64,000 nucleotides of DNA from Duganella sp. BuS-21 (GCA_041874725.1 CP097466.1:1984001-2048000), one strand, 5' to 3'. Shown: positions 53,550 to 64,000, counted from the first letter of the stretch. Program-made: numbers and translations. The notes: generated by a model not told the origin, from the letters alone.

Positions 53550-54641
53550 GTGACTCACATCTACAACTTCTCCGCCGGCCCTGCCGTATTGCCGAAGGAA
53601 GTGCTGGCGCAAGCTGCCGCTGAAATGCTCGATTGGCATGGCAGCGGTATGTCCGTCATGGAGATGAGCCACCGCGGGCCGGAGTTTATGTCGATTTACA
53701 AGGCGGCCGAGCGCGATCTGCGCGAGCTGTTGGCAGTACCGGACAATTACAAGATCTTGTTCATGCAGGGCGGCGGACTGTCGCAAAACGCCCTGATACC
53801 GCTGAACCTCGTCGGCCACAAGCCGCAGCCAGCGACCATCGATTTTATCCATACCGGCTCGTGGTCGGGCAAATCCATCAAGGAAGCCGCCAAGTACGCC
53901 AACGTCAACGTCGCCGCGTCGTCCATGACGTCGGTGCCGCCGCAATCGGCGTGGAAGCTCACGCCCGGCGCGGCCTATCTGCACCTGTGCACCAACGAGA
54001 CCATCGACGGCGTCGAGTTCGATTTCGACGCCGGCGTGCCGGCGGCGATGGACGGCGTGACGCTGGTGGCCGACATGTCCTCGCACATCCTGTCGCGCCG
54101 CATCGACGTCTCGAAATACGGCGTGATCTTCGCCGGCGCGCAAAAGAACATCGGCCCGGCCGGCGTCACCATCGTCATCGTGCGCGACGACCTGCTGGGC
54201 AAGGCGCTGCCGGTGTGCCCGTCGGCCTTCGACTTCAAGCTGGTGGCCGACAACGAATCGATGTACAACACGCCGCCGACCTACGGCATCTACATCGCCG
54301 GCCTGGTGTTCCAGTGGCTGAAGCGGCAGGGCGGCGTGGCCGAGATGGAGCAGCGCGCCAAGGCCAAGGCCGAGCTGCTGTACAACGCGCTCGATGCCAG
54401 CGATTTTTACGAAACGCGGGTAGCGCCACCAAGCCGCTCGCGCATGAACGTGCCCTTCTACCTGAAGGACGAAAGCAAGAACGAAGCATTCCTGGCCGGC
54501 GCCAAAGCGCGCGGCCTGCTGCAACTGAAGGGCCACAAGTCCGTCGGCGGTATGCGCGCATCGATCTACAACGCGATGCCTATCGAGGGCGTGCAAGCGC
54601 TCGTAGACTACTTGAACGAATTCGCAGCGAACAACCCATGA
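53550..54641 (+). CDS. serC: Phosphoserine aminotransferase
   Basis: 363 residues starting at the GTG at 53550 (AAAGGA 8 bases upstream), giving (M)[19 protein letters not shown], the universal SerC opening. PLP lysine lies in [31 protein letters not shown] closes the active site. It makes 3-phosphoserine from 3-phosphohydroxypyruvate and also serves pyridoxine synthesis. The stop overlaps pheA (ATGA). Confidence 0.97.
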   Translation: MTHIYNFSAGPAVLPKEVLAQAAAEMLDWHGSGMSVMEMSHRGPEFMSIYKAAERDLRELLAVPDNYKILFMQGGGLSQNALIPLNLVGHKPQPATIDFIHTGSWSGKSIKEAAKYANVNVAASSMTSVPPQSAWKLTPGAAYLHLCTNETIDGVEFDFDAGVPAAMDGVTLVADMSSHILSRRIDVSKYGVIFAGAQKNIGPAGVTIVIVRDDLLGKALPVCPSAFDFKLVADNESMYNTPPTYGIYIAGLVFQWLKRQGGVAEMEQRAKAKAELLYNALDASDFYETRVAPPSRSRMNVPFYLKDESKNEAFLAGAKARGLLQLKGHKSVGGMRASIYNAMPIEGVQALVDYLNEFAANNP

Positions 54642-55711
54642 ACGATAAACTCAAACCCTTGCGCGAACAGATCGATTCGATCGACGCGCAGATCCTGGAC
54701 CTGCTGAACCAGCGCGCCAAAGTGGCGCAGGAAGTCGGCCATGTGAAAGCCGAAACCGGTGCGCCGGTGTTCCGTCCCGAACGCGAGGCGCAGGTGTTGC
54801 GCGGCGTGGCCGAACGCAATCCCGGCCCGATGGGCGACGCCGAGCTGCAAACCATCTGGCGCGAGATCATGTCCGCTTGCCGCTCGCTGGAAAAGCGCGT
54901 GACCGTGGCCTTCCTCGGCCCGGCCGGCACCTACAGCGAACAGGCCGTGTACGAGCAGTTCGGCACCGCCGTCGATGTGCTGCCTTGCGCGTCGATCGAT
55001 GAAGTGTTCCGCGCCACCGAGGCGGGGACGGCGGAATTCGGCGTGGTGCCGGTCGAGAACTCGACCGAAGGCGCCATCGGCCGCACGCTGGACCTGCTGC
55101 TGCATACGCCGCTGACCATCAGCGGCGAGGTCTCCATCGCCGTGCGTCACAGCCTGCTGACGGCCAGCGGCACCATGGACGGCATCACCGCCATCTGCGC
55201 CCATGCGCAGGCGCTGGCGCAGTGCCAGATCTGGTTGAATAATAATTACCCAGACATCGAACGCCGCGCCGTCTCGTCCAACGCCGAAGCGGCACGCATG
55301 GCGCGCGACGACCACGGCATCGCCGCGATCGCCGGCGAGCGCGCCGGCGTGCGCTACGGCCTGGGCACGGTGAAACCCAACATCCAGGACGACCCGCACA
55401 ACCGCACGCGTTTTGCCGTCATCGGCTCGCTGCAGGCCGGCCCGTCGGGCGAAGACCGTACCTCGCTGGCGCTGGCGGCGCCGCACAAGGCGGGCTCCAT
55501 CTACCGCCTGCTTGGCTCGCTGGCGCAGCACGGCGTGTCGATGACGCGCTTCGAATCGCGCCCGGCGCGCACCGGCACTTGGGAGTACTACTTCTACGTC
55601 GACGTCGAAGGCCACGTGCAGGACCCGGCCGTCGCCAAGGCGCTGGACGAGCTGCAAGGCAACGCCGCCTTCTTCAAGGTGCTGGGATCGTATCCCGTCA
55701 GCCTGACCTGA
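54638..55711 (+). CDS. pheA: Bifunctional chorismate mutase/prephenate dehydratase (P-protein)
   Basis: 357 residues: AroQ chorismate mutase domain ([20 protein letters not shown]), prephenate dehydratase domain ([39 protein letters not shown]) and a C-terminal ACT domain ([38 protein letters not shown]) with the GALV-like and ESRP phenylalanine-binding motifs. It converts chorismate to phenylpyruvate with feedback by phenylalanine. Overlaps serC by 4 bases; hisC follows after 17 bases. Confidence 0.97.
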   Translation: MNDKLKPLREQIDSIDAQILDLLNQRAKVAQEVGHVKAETGAPVFRPEREAQVLRGVAERNPGPMGDAELQTIWREIMSACRSLEKRVTVAFLGPAGTYSEQAVYEQFGTAVDVLPCASIDEVFRATEAGTAEFGVVPVENSTEGAIGRTLDLLLHTPLTISGEVSIAVRHSLLTASGTMDGITAICAHAQALAQCQIWLNNNYPDIERRAVSSNAEAARMARDDHGIAAIAGERAGVRYGLGTVKPNIQDDPHNRTRFAVIGSLQAGPSGEDRTSLALAAPHKAGSIYRLLGSLAQHGVSMTRFESRPARTGTWEYYFYVDVEGHVQDPAVAKALDELQGNAAFFKVLGSYPVSLT

Positions 55712-55728
55712 ATCAGAGAGAGAACCAC

Positions 55729-56838
55729 ATGACCAAGAACTACGGCCCGGAATACGTCCGCGCCATCGCCCCTTACCAGGCCGGCAAACCGATCGCTGAA
55801 GTCGCGCGTGAATTCGGTCTTGACGAAGCAAGCATCGTCAAGCTGGCCTCCAATGAAAACCCGTTCGGCGTGCCGCCATCGGCGCAGCAGGCCATGGCCG
55901 CCGCCGTGGCGGAACTGGGCCGCTACCCGGACGCCAACGGCTTCGATCTGAAAGGCGCACTGTCGAAACGTTACGACGTGCCGGCCGACTGGATCACGCT
56001 GGGCAACGGCTCCAACGACATCCTGGAAATCGCCGCGCACGCGTTTGTGGAGCGCGGCCAGTCCATCGTCTACGCGCAGTATTCGTTCGCGGTGTACGCG
56101 CTGGCGACGCAGGGCGTGGGTGCGCAGCACATCGTGGTGCCGGCCAGGTCGCACGGCCACGACCTGCCGGCCATGCTGGCGGCGATCCGCGACGATACGC
56201 GGCTGGTGTTCATCGCCAACCCGAACAACCCGACCGGCACCTTCATCCCGGCCGCCGAGATCGAGGCCTTCCTGGCCCAGGTGCCGGCGCACGTGGTGGT
56301 GGTGCTGGACGAGGCCTATAATGAATTCCTGGCCCAAGAAAACCAGTTCGAATCGGCCGAGTGGGTAAAGAAGTATCCCAACCTGCTGGTGTCGCGCACG
56401 TTCTCGAAGGCCTACGGCCTGGCGGGTCTGCGCGTGGGCTTCGCGATTGCGCAACCGGCGCTGACGGATTTGATGAACCGCATCCGCCAGCCGTTCAACG
56501 TCAACTCGCTGGCGCAGGCTGCGGCCATCGCGGCGCTGAACGACAAGGAATTCCTGGCGCAAAGCGCGGCCAACAACACGGCCGGCTACCAGCAATTCGT
56601 GGAAGCGTTCGAGAAACTGGGCCTGGAGTACGTGCCATCGTATGGCAACTTCGTGCTGGTGAAAGTGGGCGCGGATGCGGGCGCCGGTGCGCGCGTGAAT
56701 CTGTCCTTGCTGAAGCAGGGCGTGATCGTGCGCCCGGTCGGCAACTACGGCCTGCCTGAATGGCTGCGCATTTCCATCGGCCTGCCGCAGGAAAACGCCG
56801 TCTTCATCGCGGCGCTGTCGAAGGCATTGGCGCAGTAA
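55729..56838 (+). CDS. hisC: Histidinol-phosphate aminotransferase
   Basis: 369 residues, fold-type I aminotransferase with LASNENPFGVPPSAQQAM, FIANPNNPTGTFIP, VVVLDEAYNEFL and the PLP lysine in SRTFSKAYGLAGLRVGFAI. In this operon position (between pheA and tyrA) the enzyme often serves aromatic transamination too. The TAA overlaps the ATG of tyrA (TAATG). Confidence 0.93.
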   Translation: MTKNYGPEYVRAIAPYQAGKPIAEVAREFGLDEASIVKLASNENPFGVPPSAQQAMAAAVAELGRYPDANGFDLKGALSKRYDVPADWITLGNGSNDILEIAAHAFVERGQSIVYAQYSFAVYALATQGVGAQHIVVPARSHGHDLPAMLAAIRDDTRLVFIANPNNPTGTFIPAAEIEAFLAQVPAHVVVVLDEAYNEFLAQENQFESAEWVKKYPNLLVSRTFSKAYGLAGLRVGFAIAQPALTDLMNRIRQPFNVNSLAQAAAIAALNDKEFLAQSAANNTAGYQQFVEAFEKLGLEYVPSYGNFVLVKVGADAGAGARVNLSLLKQGVIVRPVGNYGLPEWLRISIGLPQENAVFIAALSKALAQ

Positions 56839-57746
56839 TGCTGAACAAAGTTGTGATATTTGGCGTAGGCCTGATCGGCGGCTCGTTTGCGCGCTCGCTG
56901 AAGAAGGCGGGCGCGGTCGGGCGCATCGTCGGTGTCGGCCGCAGCGCCGCATCGATGGCGCGGGCGCTGGAGCTGGGCATTGTCGACGCGGTCGGCGTGG
57001 CCGGTGAACCGGCGTCGCTGGCGGCAGCGCTGCGCGACGCCGACCTGGTGCTGCTGGCGGCGCCGGTGGCGCAGACCGAGGCGATACTGGCGACCATCGC
57101 GCCGCACCTGCAAGCGGGCACCGTGGTGACCGATGCCGGCAGCACCAAGTCGGACGTGGTGGCTGCGGCGCGGCGCGCGCTGGGCGGGAAGGTGGCGCAG
57201 TTCGTGCCGGGCCACCCGATCGCGGGCCGCGAAACCAACGGGCCGGATGCGGCCATCGACAATCTGTATGTCGGCAAGAAGGTGGTGATCACCGCGCTGG
57301 CCGAGAATACGGAGGCTGATATCGAGCGCGTGGCGGCAGCCTGGCGCGCCTGCGACGCGATCATTCATCGCCTGACGCCGGAGCAGCATGACAAAGTGTT
57401 CGCGGCGGTGAGCCACTTGCCGCACTTGCTGGCGTATGCGCTGGTGGACGACATTGCGAAGAAGCCGCATGCGGACCTGTTGTTCCAATACGCCGCCAGC
57501 GGCTTCCGCGATTTCACGAGGATCGCGGGATCGTCGCCGGAAATGTGGCGCGACATCAGCCTGGCCAACCAGCCGGCGTTGCTGGTCGAGCTGGACGCCT
57601 ACATGGCGCAGCTGACGGTGCTGCGTGCCAGTTTGGCCGCCGGCGACGGCGCCGGTCTGGAAAGCGTCTACAGCAACGCCCAGCGCGCCCGCCACCAATG
57701 GATCACCGCAATCGAAACGGCCGAAGCGCCGCCTTTGAAAGATTAA
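56838..57746 (+). CDS. tyrA: Prephenate dehydrogenase
   Basis: 302 residues starting MLNKVVIFGVGLIGGSFARS, the NAD(P)-binding motif, with VVTDAGSTKSDVV, FVPGHPIAGRETNGPDAA and HDKVFAAVSHLPHLLAYAL, all standard TyrA features. It oxidises prephenate to 4-hydroxyphenylpyruvate. No chorismate mutase or ACT domain is attached. Coupled to hisC by a TAATG overlap. Confidence 0.96.
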   Translation: MLNKVVIFGVGLIGGSFARSLKKAGAVGRIVGVGRSAASMARALELGIVDAVGVAGEPASLAAALRDADLVLLAAPVAQTEAILATIAPHLQAGTVVTDAGSTKSDVVAAARRALGGKVAQFVPGHPIAGRETNGPDAAIDNLYVGKKVVITALAENTEADIERVAAAWRACDAIIHRLTPEQHDKVFAAVSHLPHLLAYALVDDIAKKPHADLLFQYAASGFRDFTRIAGSSPEMWRDISLANQPALLVELDAYMAQLTVLRASLAAGDGAGLESVYSNAQRARHQWITAIETAEAPPLKD

Positions 57747-57756
57747 ATCCCGTAAA

Positions 57757-57845
57757 TTCGGGGTCAGCTCTGTCATTTGGACATTTGGGAACTTTGTCGC
57801 ACCAAAAAAGTTCCGCAATGTCCAAATGACAGAGCTGACCCCGAA
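57757..57845. repeat. 89-bp element with perfect 29-bp terminal inverted repeats
   Basis: The arms 57757-57785 and 57817-57845 are exact inverse complements (starting TTCGGGGTCAGCTCTGTCA). The 31-base centre contains a second inverted repeat, GGAACTTT / AAAGTTCC. It fills most of the gap between tyrA and aroA. It is MITE-like in form and would make a very stable RNA hairpin. Confidence 0.85.
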
Positions 57846-57867
57846 GTTGCGAAGTTGAAGGAATACT

Positions 57868-59181
57868 ATGAGTCACGAATTTATCGACCTGCAAACGGTC
57901 TCCCATGTGCAAGGCGTGGTGCGCCTGCCGGGTTCTAAATCGATTTCCAACCGCATTTTGCTGCTGTCGGCGCTGTCGCAGGGGCAGGTGGCGATAGTCG
58001 ATCTGTTGGCCTCCGACGATACCGCCGTGATGCTGGCGGCATTGCGCTCGCTCGGCGTCGTTTGGTCCGAGGAGAAGACCGCTACCGGCACTATTCACCA
58101 CGTGACCGGCGTCGCCGGCGTGCTGCCGAATAAGTCGGCCGATCTGTTCATGGGCAATGCCGGTACGGCGATACGCCCGCTGACCGCCGCGCTGGCCGTC
58201 ATCGGCGGCGACTATACGCTGCACGGCGTGCCGCGCATGCATGAGCGTCCGATCGGCGATCTGGTCGATGCGCTCAACGCCGCCGGCACCAACGTCGAGT
58301 ACACCGGCAACCCAGGCTTCCCGCCGCTGCATATCAAGCAGGGCAAGATCACCACCCGGCGCCTGTCCGTGCGCGGCGATGTGTCGAGCCAGTTCCTGAC
58401 CGCGCTGCTGATGGTGGCGCCGCTGATGGCCAAGGAGCATGCCATCACCATCGACGTGATCGGCGAGCTGATTTCCAAGCCCTACATCGAAATCACCCTG
58501 AACCTGATCCGCCGCTTCGGCGTGAAGGTCGAGCAGAATGGCTGGGAGTCGTTCACCGTCCAGCCCGGCCAGGTGTATCAGTCGCCCGGCACCATCCACG
58601 TCGAGGGCGATGCGTCGTCGGCGTCGTATTTCCTGGCGGCCGGCGCCATCGGCGGCGGGCCGGTGCGGGTGGAGGGTGTGGGCAAGCATTCGATCCAGGG
58701 CGATGTGCGCTTTGCCGCCGCGCTGGAGCAGATGGGCGCGCAGATCACCATGGGCGATAACTGGATCGAGGCGCGCGGCAACGGCGTGCTGAAGGCCATC
58801 GACGCCGATTTCAACCACATCCCCGACGCCGCCATGACCATCGCCATCGCTGCGCTGTACGCCGACGGCCCGTCCACGCTGCGCAATATCGCCAGCTGGC
58901 GCGTGAAGGAGACCGACCGCATCGCCGCCATGGCGACCGAGCTGCGCAAGGTCGGCGCCATCGTGGAGGAGGGCGCCGACTATATCAAGGTGACGCCGCC
59001 GGCCGCGATCACCGCTGCTACCATCGACACCTACGACGACCACCGCATGGCGATGTGCTTTTCGCTGGTGTCGCTGGACGGCGCCGCGCGCAAGGGGAAT
59101 CTCATGCGCATCAACGATCCCAAGTGCGTGGGCAAGACTTTCCCCGACTACTTCAACGTCTTTGCCGAGATAGCAAAATAA
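57868..59181 (+). CDS. aroA: 5-enolpyruvylshikimate-3-phosphate synthase
   Basis: 437 residues with [52 protein letters not shown] and [19 protein letters not shown], the canonical class I EPSPS motifs. The Gly of the NAGTAxRP glyphosate-contact loop is present. It makes EPSP in the shikimate pathway. It lies 5 bases upstream of cmk. Confidence 0.97.
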   Translation: MSHEFIDLQTVSHVQGVVRLPGSKSISNRILLLSALSQGQVAIVDLLASDDTAVMLAALRSLGVVWSEEKTATGTIHHVTGVAGVLPNKSADLFMGNAGTAIRPLTAALAVIGGDYTLHGVPRMHERPIGDLVDALNAAGTNVEYTGNPGFPPLHIKQGKITTRRLSVRGDVSSQFLTALLMVAPLMAKEHAITIDVIGELISKPYIEITLNLIRRFGVKVEQNGWESFTVQPGQVYQSPGTIHVEGDASSASYFLAAGAIGGGPVRVEGVGKHSIQGDVRFAAALEQMGAQITMGDNWIEARGNGVLKAIDADFNHIPDAAMTIAIAALYADGPSTLRNIASWRVKETDRIAAMATELRKVGAIVEEGADYIKVTPPAAITAATIDTYDDHRMAMCFSLVSLDGAARKGNLMRINDPKCVGKTFPDYFNVFAEIAK

Positions 59182-59186
59182 TTACC

Positions 59187-59855
59187 ATGCCAACTTCCCA
59201 GATTCCAGTCATCACCATCGACGGCCCTACCGCATCCGGCAAGGGCACGGTCGCGCATCGCGTTGCCGATAAGCTCGGCTTCCATTACCTGGACTCCGGC
59301 GCGCTGTACCGCTTGACCGCGCTGTCGGCCCTGCGCCGCGGCACCGACCTGGCCGACGAGCACGCGCTGGCCAAGCTGGCCGAGCACCTGCATTGCAGTT
59401 TCCAGGGCGGCGATATCATTTTGTCGCACGAAAACGTCACCGAGGCGATCCGCGCCGAAGAGGTCGGCAACACGGCGTCCAAGATCGCCACCTTCCCGGC
59501 CGTGCGCCACGCGCTGACCGGGCTGCAGCTCGGTTTCCGCAAGGCGCCGGGCCTGGTGGCCGACGGCCGCGACATGGGCTCGGTGATCTTCCCGCACGCC
59601 CCGCTCAAGGTGTTTTTGACGGCCTCCGTGGCGGCGCGCGCCGGGCGCCGTTATAAGCAATTGATAGACAAGGGAATTTCTGCTAATATGCAAGACCTAC
59701 TGGTGGATTTGCAGGCGCGTGACGACCGGGATACGAACCGGGCCATCGCGCCGCTGCTGCCGGCGGAAGGGGCGTGCGTGCTGGATACCTCTGAAATGAG
59801 CGCTGATCAAGCGGTCGATCAGGTGTTGCAGTGGTATGCCTCCGTAACAAAGTAG
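59187..59855 (+). CDS. cmk: Cytidylate kinase
   Basis: 222 residues with P-loop [35 protein letters not shown] and [22 protein letters not shown] typical of Cmk. It phosphorylates CMP and dCMP. The start is the ATG at 59187. Location between aroA and rpsA is the conserved proteobacterial order. Confidence 0.96.
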   Translation: MPTSQIPVITIDGPTASGKGTVAHRVADKLGFHYLDSGALYRLTALSALRRGTDLADEHALAKLAEHLHCSFQGGDIILSHENVTEAIRAEEVGNTASKIATFPAVRHALTGLQLGFRKAPGLVADGRDMGSVIFPHAPLKVFLTASVAARAGRRYKQLIDKGISANMQDLLVDLQARDDRDTNRAIAPLLPAEGACVLDTSEMSADQAVDQVLQWYASVTK

Positions 59856-59931
59856 TAAAAGTAGTACTTTTATCAACCCTAACCCAGCTGAAGACGCAAT
59901 CCGCGAACCTTGCTGGCAACCTGGAAATACA

Positions 59932-61617
59932 ATGTCTAATATGGAAAGTTTTGCAGCCCTCTTCGAAGAATCCCTGTCGCGTCAAGACATGCGTTCGGGC
60001 GAAGTGATCTCGGCTGAAGTCGTTCGTCTGGATCACAACTTCGTGATCGTCAACGCCGGCCTGAAATCGGAAGCATTCATCCCTGTTGAAGAATTCAAGA
60101 ATGACCAAGGCGAACTGGAAGTCAAAGTAGGCGACTTCGTTTCCGTGGCCATCGAATCGCTGGAAAATGGTTTCGGCGATACCATCCTGTCGCGCGACAA
60201 AGCCAAGCGTCTGGCCTCGTGGCTGGCACTGGAAAAAGCCATGGAATCGGGCGAGATCGTCGTCGGTACCGTCAATGGCAAAGTCAAGGGCGGCCTGACC
60301 GTTCTGACCAACGGCATCCGCGCTTTCCTGCCGGGTTCGCTGGTCGACACCCGTCCAGTCAAGGACACCACCCCGTTCGAAGGCAAGACCCTCGAATTCA
60401 AAGTCATCAAACTGGACCGCAAGCGTAACAACGTCGTTCTGTCCCGCCGCGCCGTGATCGAAGCTTCGATGGGCGAAGAGCGTCAGAAACTGATGGAAAC
60501 GCTGAAAGAAGGCACGGTCGTGACCGGCGTTGTGAAAAACATCACCGACTACGGCGCGTTCGTGGATCTGGGCGGCATCGACGGCCTGCTGCACATCACC
60601 GACCTGGCATGGCGTCGTGTGCGTCACCCGTCGGAAGTGCTGACTGTTGGTCAAGAGATCACCGCGAAAGTCCTGAAATACGATCAGGAGAAGAACCGTG
60701 TTTCGCTGGGCGTGAAGCAACTGGGCGATGACCCATGGACCGGTCTGTCGCGTCGTTACCCACAAAGCACCCGTCTGTTCGGCAAAGTCACCAACCTGAC
60801 CGACTACGGCGCGTTCGTGGAAGTCGAGCAAGGCATCGAAGGCCTGGTTCACGTGTCGGAAATGGACTGGACCAACAAGAACGTCGCGCCAAACAAAGTT
60901 GTCCAGCTGGGCGACGAAGTAGAAGTGATGGTTCTGGAGATCGACGAAGAGCGTCGTCGTATCTCGCTGGGCATGAAACAGTGCAAAGCCAACCCATGGG
61001 ATGACTTCGGCGTAACCCACAAGAAGGGCGATAAAGTCCGTGGCGCCATCAAGTCGATCACCGACTTCGGCGTGTTCATCGGCCTGGCCGGTAACATCGA
61101 CGGTCTGGTGCACCTGTCGGATCTGTCGTGGACCGAGTCCGGCGAAGAAGCCGTGCGCAAGTTCAAGAAAGGTGACGAACTGGAAGCCGTGGTGTTGGCC
61201 ATCGACGTTGAGCGCGAGCGCGTGTCCCTGGGCGTCAAGCAACTGGAAGGCGACCCATTCAACAACTTCGCCGCCATGAACGACAAAGGTTCGCTGGTGA
61301 ACGGTACCGTGAAATCGGTGGAGCCTAAAGGCGCCGTGATCCAACTGTCGGAAGAAGTTGAAGGCTACCTGCGCGCTTCGGAAATCTCGCGTGACCGCGT
61401 TGAAGATGCTGGCACCCACCTGAAAGTCGGCGATGCCGTCGAAGCGCTGGTGATCAACATCGACCGCAAAGCACGTTCGATCCAGCTGTCGATCAAAGCG
61501 AAAGATTCGGCCGAGACCGCTGAAGCGATGAAAAACATCGCTTCGGACAGCAACGCCGCTTCGGGCACCACCAGCCTGGGCGCACTGCTGAAGGCCAAGT
61601 TGGACAACAAGAACTAA
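59932..61617 (+). CDS. rpsA: 30S ribosomal protein S1
   Basis: 561 residues with six S1 (OB-fold) repeats, the central ones marked by [40 protein letters not shown] and [21 protein letters not shown]1 recruits mRNAs with weak or structured leaders to the 30S subunit. Followed after 10 bases by ihfB, the standard arrangement. Confidence 0.98.
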   Translation: MSNMESFAALFEESLSRQDMRSGEVISAEVVRLDHNFVIVNAGLKSEAFIPVEEFKNDQGELEVKVGDFVSVAIESLENGFGDTILSRDKAKRLASWLALEKAMESGEIVVGTVNGKVKGGLTVLTNGIRAFLPGSLVDTRPVKDTTPFEGKTLEFKVIKLDRKRNNVVLSRRAVIEASMGEERQKLMETLKEGTVVTGVVKNITDYGAFVDLGGIDGLLHITDLAWRRVRHPSEVLTVGQEITAKVLKYDQEKNRVSLGVKQLGDDPWTGLSRRYPQSTRLFGKVTNLTDYGAFVEVEQGIEGLVHVSEMDWTNKNVAPNKVVQLGDEVEVMVLEIDEERRRISLGMKQCKANPWDDFGVTHKKGDKVRGAIKSITDFGVFIGLAGNIDGLVHLSDLSWTESGEEAVRKFKKGDELEAVVLAIDVERERVSLGVKQLEGDPFNNFAAMNDKGSLVNGTVKSVEPKGAVIQLSEEVEGYLRASEISRDRVEDAGTHLKVGDAVEALVINIDRKARSIQLSIKAKDSAETAEAMKNIASDSNAASGTTSLGALLKAKLDNKN

Positions 61618-61627
61618 GAACTAGTCG

Positions 61628-61933
61628 ATGACTAAGTCCGAGTTAATCAACCGCCTGGCTGAGCGTTATTCTCAGCTGGTGGCCAAAGATGCGGAGTATG
61701 CCGTCAAGACCATTCTGGATGCGATGACCAACGCTTTGTCGACCGGTCAGCGCATCGAGATCCGCGGTTTTGGCAGCTTTGCCCTCAACAGCCGGCCGCC
61801 GCGCATCGGGCGCAACCCGAAGTCGGGCGACAAGGTGATGGTGCCCGAAAAACGGGTGCCGCACTTCAAGCCGGGCAAGCAATTGCGCGAGCGGGTTGAC
61901 GCGATGGTCGGGCAGCCGATCATCGAGGACTGA
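61628..61933 (+). CDS. ihfB: Integration host factor subunit beta
   Basis: 101 residues, HU/IHF fold: [40 protein letters not shown] with the DNA-intercalating proline arm, and [16 protein letters not shown] bends DNA at specific sites for transcription, replication and site-specific recombination. Confidence 0.96.
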   Translation: MTKSELINRLAERYSQLVAKDAEYAVKTILDAMTNALSTGQRIEIRGFGSFALNSRPPRIGRNPKSGDKVMVPEKRVPHFKPGKQLRERVDAMVGQPIIED

Positions 61934-61952
61934 AGCATTCCATTAGTTAGAC

Positions 61953-61986
61953 AAAGCGGCGTCCTTCGGGATGCCGCTTTTTTTTG
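61953..61986 (+). terminator. Terminator of the rpsA-ihfB transcript
   Basis: AAGCGGCGTCC-TTC-GGGATGCCGCTT stem with a run of nine Ts. Confidence 0.9.
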
Positions 61987-62040
61987 GTTCATCACGGATG
62001 ACGGGAAGGGGTTGGGCCGGGTGGGCTTGGAAGCACGCGG

Positions 62041-62110
62041 CACCAGCCCAACCCGCACACCGCTGCGGCCAGGGTCGGACCCCTCGGGGTCCGACCCTGG
62101 CGTTCGGGGT
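62041..62110. repeat. GGGTCGGACCCC palindromic repeat, copy 2
   Basis: Shares with 14851-14917 the text CCCGCACACCGCTGCGG and the palindrome GGGTCGGACCCC/GGGGTCCGACCCT, here with a CT centre instead of GTAC. Confidence 0.8.
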
Positions 62111-62266
62111 GCTGTGAAGGACGACTGTTGCGTCGCCAACGGGTATGCGTTCCGACTACCCCGGGAGGCGCAACTGCGTTTCCCGCTAATCCGTGAGGAA
62201 TCTTTTTTTTTATCGCCCGTGGTGCGATACTGGCGCTCTTAGAACACTACAACAGGACCCTGGCTG

Positions 62267-62569
62267 ATGAAATTCATCTCCCCCATCATAGGCTTTGTGA
62301 TTTTCGTCTTGTTTTTCGGCTTCGCCCTGAAAAACTCGCAGGAAGTCGATCTGCAATTGTTCCTGCACTATGAGCTGCGCGGCCCCTTGGTGCTGATGCT
62401 GCTGGGCTTTTTCGTGGCCGGCGCCGTGCTCGGCGTGCTGGCGCTGACGCCCACCGTGTTCCGCCATCGCCGCGAAACCAACAAGCACAAGGTCACCATT
62501 CATACGCTGCAATCGTCGGCGCAGCAGGCCACCCGCCAGCCGCAGCCCGATAGCGTCAATACCCAATAA
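62267..62569 (+). CDS. lapA: Lipopolysaccharide assembly protein LapA
   Basis: 100 residues, two membrane helices (IIGFVIFVLFFGFALKNS and GPLVLMLLGFFVAGAVLGVL) of the DUF1049/LapA domain, then a basic cytoplasmic tail. The LapA-LapB pair scaffolds LPS synthesis control in the inner membrane. lapB follows after 18 bases. Confidence 0.9.
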   Translation: MKFISPIIGFVIFVLFFGFALKNSQEVDLQLFLHYELRGPLVLMLLGFFVAGAVLGVLALTPTVFRHRRETNKHKVTIHTLQSSAQQATRQPQPDSVNTQ

Positions 62570-62587
62570 CAAGTACAAAGACATAGC

Positions 62588-63763
62588 ATGGAATTAGAAC
62601 TCTGGTGGTTACTGGGCATCCCCGTCTTCTTCGGTCTGGGATGGGTCGCGGCGCGGGTCGACATCCGTCAACTGCTGTCGGAATCGCGCACCCTGCCGCG
62701 CGGCTATTACAAGGGCCTGAACTTTCTGCTCAACGACCAGGCCGACAAGGCGGTCGACGCCTTCATCGACATCGTGCGGCTCGATCCGGAATCGGCCGAG
62801 ATGCACTTCGCGCTCGGTAGCCTGTTCCGCCGCCGCGGCGAGACCGAGCGCGCCATCCGCATCCACCAGAACCTGCTGGCGCGTCCCGACCTGCCGCAGG
62901 AGCAGAAGGACCAGGCGCGCTATGAGCTGGGCATGGATTATCTGAAGGCCGGCCTGCTGGACCGCGCCGAGGAGACCTTCAACGTGCTGCTCAACGGCCA
63001 GTATGCGGTGCAGGCGCGCCGCGCGCTGCTGGAGATATTCCAGCGCGAGAAGGAGTGGCCGCGCGCCATCGAGGCGGCGATCGGCCTGCAGGAAGCCGGC
63101 GCCGGTTCGCGCCAGAAGGAAATCGCGCAGTTCTACTGCGAGCTGGCGCAGGATGCGCTGGTGCAGATGCATCCGGACGAGGCCCTGGCGCTGCTGGAGA
63201 AGTCGCTGCAGGCCGACCGCGTGAACGTGCGCGCCACCATGCTGAGCGGCGATGCCCAGCTGGCGCAGGGCGACATCGAGGGCGCGCTGCAGACCTGGCG
63301 CCGCGTCGAGCAGATCAGCGTGCCGCACGTGGCGCTGGTGGCGCAGCGCCTGATGGACGGCTACCGCAAGGTCGGCCGCCCGCAGGAAGGCGTGAACCTG
63401 CTGAAGTCCTACCTGGAGCAGGCTTCGTCGATCGACCTGGTGGAGGTGGTGTACAAGGCGGTGCTGGAGCTCGACGGCGTGGAAGCGGCCAAGCAGCTGG
63501 TGGGCGATGAGCTGCGCCGCACGCCGACCCTGCTGGGCCTCGACAAGTTCCTGGAGGCGCGCCTGATGGACGCGCCGGCGTCGGTGATGCCGGAGCTGTC
63601 GATGGTGAAGAACCTGGTGCACAGCTACACGCAGAAGCTGGCGCGCTATCAGTGCGGCCAGTGCGGCTTCAAGGCGCGCCAGTTCTACTGGCAGTGTCCC
63701 GGTTGCAGCCGGTGGGAGAGCTATCCGCCGCGCCGCACCGAAGAATTGAATGTGATGAATTGA
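62588..63763 (+). CDS. lapB: Lipopolysaccharide assembly protein LapB (YciM)
   Basis: 391 residues: N-terminal membrane anchor (LWWLLGIPVFFGLGWVAARV), about nine TPR-like repeats (NDQADKAVDAFIDIVRLDPE onward) and a C-terminal rubredoxin-type metal centre with CGQCGF and CPGCSRW. LapB links FtsH to LpxC degradation and so sets LPS output. Operon with lapA. Confidence 0.94.
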   Translation: MELELWWLLGIPVFFGLGWVAARVDIRQLLSESRTLPRGYYKGLNFLLNDQADKAVDAFIDIVRLDPESAEMHFALGSLFRRRGETERAIRIHQNLLARPDLPQEQKDQARYELGMDYLKAGLLDRAEETFNVLLNGQYAVQARRALLEIFQREKEWPRAIEAAIGLQEAGAGSRQKEIAQFYCELAQDALVQMHPDEALALLEKSLQADRVNVRATMLSGDAQLAQGDIEGALQTWRRVEQISVPHVALVAQRLMDGYRKVGRPQEGVNLLKSYLEQASSIDLVEVVYKAVLELDGVEAAKQLVGDELRRTPTLLGLDKFLEARLMDAPASVMPELSMVKNLVHSYTQKLARYQCGQCGFKARQFYWQCPGCSRWESYPPRRTEELNVMN

Positions 63764-63770
63764 TACGGAT

Positions 63771-63834
63771 CGTCATTCCCGCGCAGGCGGGAATCCATTC
63801 TCGGCATGGGTTTCCGCCTACGCGGGAACGACGG
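63771..63834. repeat. REP-like inverted-repeat doublet, copy 3
   Basis: CGTCATTCCCGCGCAGGCGG and its head-to-head partner, between lapB and the UDP-glucose dehydrogenase gene. Confidence 0.88.
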
Positions 63835-63853
63835 TGATGAAAGACTGCTTCTC

Positions 63854-64000
63854 ATGAAAATTACCATCATCGGCACCGGTTATGTGGGGCTGGTTACCGG
63901 CGCCTGCCTGGCGGAGCTGGGCAACGATGTCTTGTGCCTGGACCTGGACCAGGCCAAGATCGATCTGCTGAACGGCGGCGGCATCCCGATCCACGAGCCG
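63854..64000 (+). CDS. UDP-glucose 6-dehydrogenase, N-terminal part (gene runs off window)
   Basis: 49 codons visible: [20 protein letters not shown], then [29 protein letters not shown]. This is the NAD-binding start of the UDP-glucose/GDP-mannose dehydrogenase family, and the IPIHEP end of the segment is typical of UDP-glucose dehydrogenase (Ugd/TuaD), which makes UDP-glucuronate for exopolysaccharide or LPS sugars. The rest lies beyond the right edge. Confidence 0.9.
   Translation, partial: MKITIIGTGYVGLVTGACLAELGNDVLCLDLDQAKIDLLNGGGIPIHEP

Overview
The window looks like a chromosome segment of a beta-proteobacterium of the Oxalobacteraceae (Massilia, Duganella or Janthinobacterium type). 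The assignment rests on the conserved order gyrA-serC-pheA-hisC-tyrA-aroA-cmk-rpsA-ihfB-lapA-lapB, on ompA-ubiG-gph beside gyrA, on GC-rich codon use, and on PEP-CTERM and FliA-type motility genes. No database search was possible; family names come from motifs and context.

Layout. 1-5.7 kb: end of a BadF-type sugar kinase, a repeat-built secreted DUF2807 protein, two small genes, and the gspA-gspB pair. 5.7-9.2 kb: mobB, a FliA-driven yjfB gene, and a bufferin (copper-buffering RiPP) cluster in which the modifying enzyme BufB and its partner BufC are one fused protein. 9.2-17.4 kb: an outer-membrane-like protein, fumC, a FimV-like protein, an aminotransferase, fliT with its own FliA promoter, an HDOD protein, a methyltransferase and CsbD. 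17.4-30.4 kb: S9 peptidase, MATE pump, cbpA-cbpM, LysR/azoR, an NAD-salvage operon (nicotinamidase, pncB) ending in a GGDEF-EAL protein, and small genes including a TetR pair.

30.6-38.6 kb: the tmRNA gene ssrA followed by a low-GC genomic island bounded by a 14-bp repeat of the ssrA 3' end. The island holds a C5 cytosine methyltransferase facing a three-gene operon: a protein with two GHKL ATPase modules, a receiver-like protein, and an unknown protein. It also carries a small Rmf/CrpP-like gene, a broken gene and an IS21 remnant. This methyltransferase plus two-component-like cluster is the best candidate for an undescribed (probably defence or epigenetic) system here.

38.7-47.7 kb: a membrane protein, a PEP-CTERM protein whose terminator is followed by a truncated group II intron, two paralogous LysR/reductase pairs, an ECF41 sigma factor with an AhpD-like target (both preceded by exact ECF41 promoters), an SDR and an unknown protein. 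47.9-64 kb: gph, ubiG, ompA, then the gyrA to lapB housekeeping block (serine, aromatic amino acid and histidine synthesis, cytidylate kinase, ribosomal protein S1, IHF-beta, LPS-assembly control) and the start of a UDP-glucose dehydrogenase. Three families of palindromic intergenic repeats are scattered through the window.
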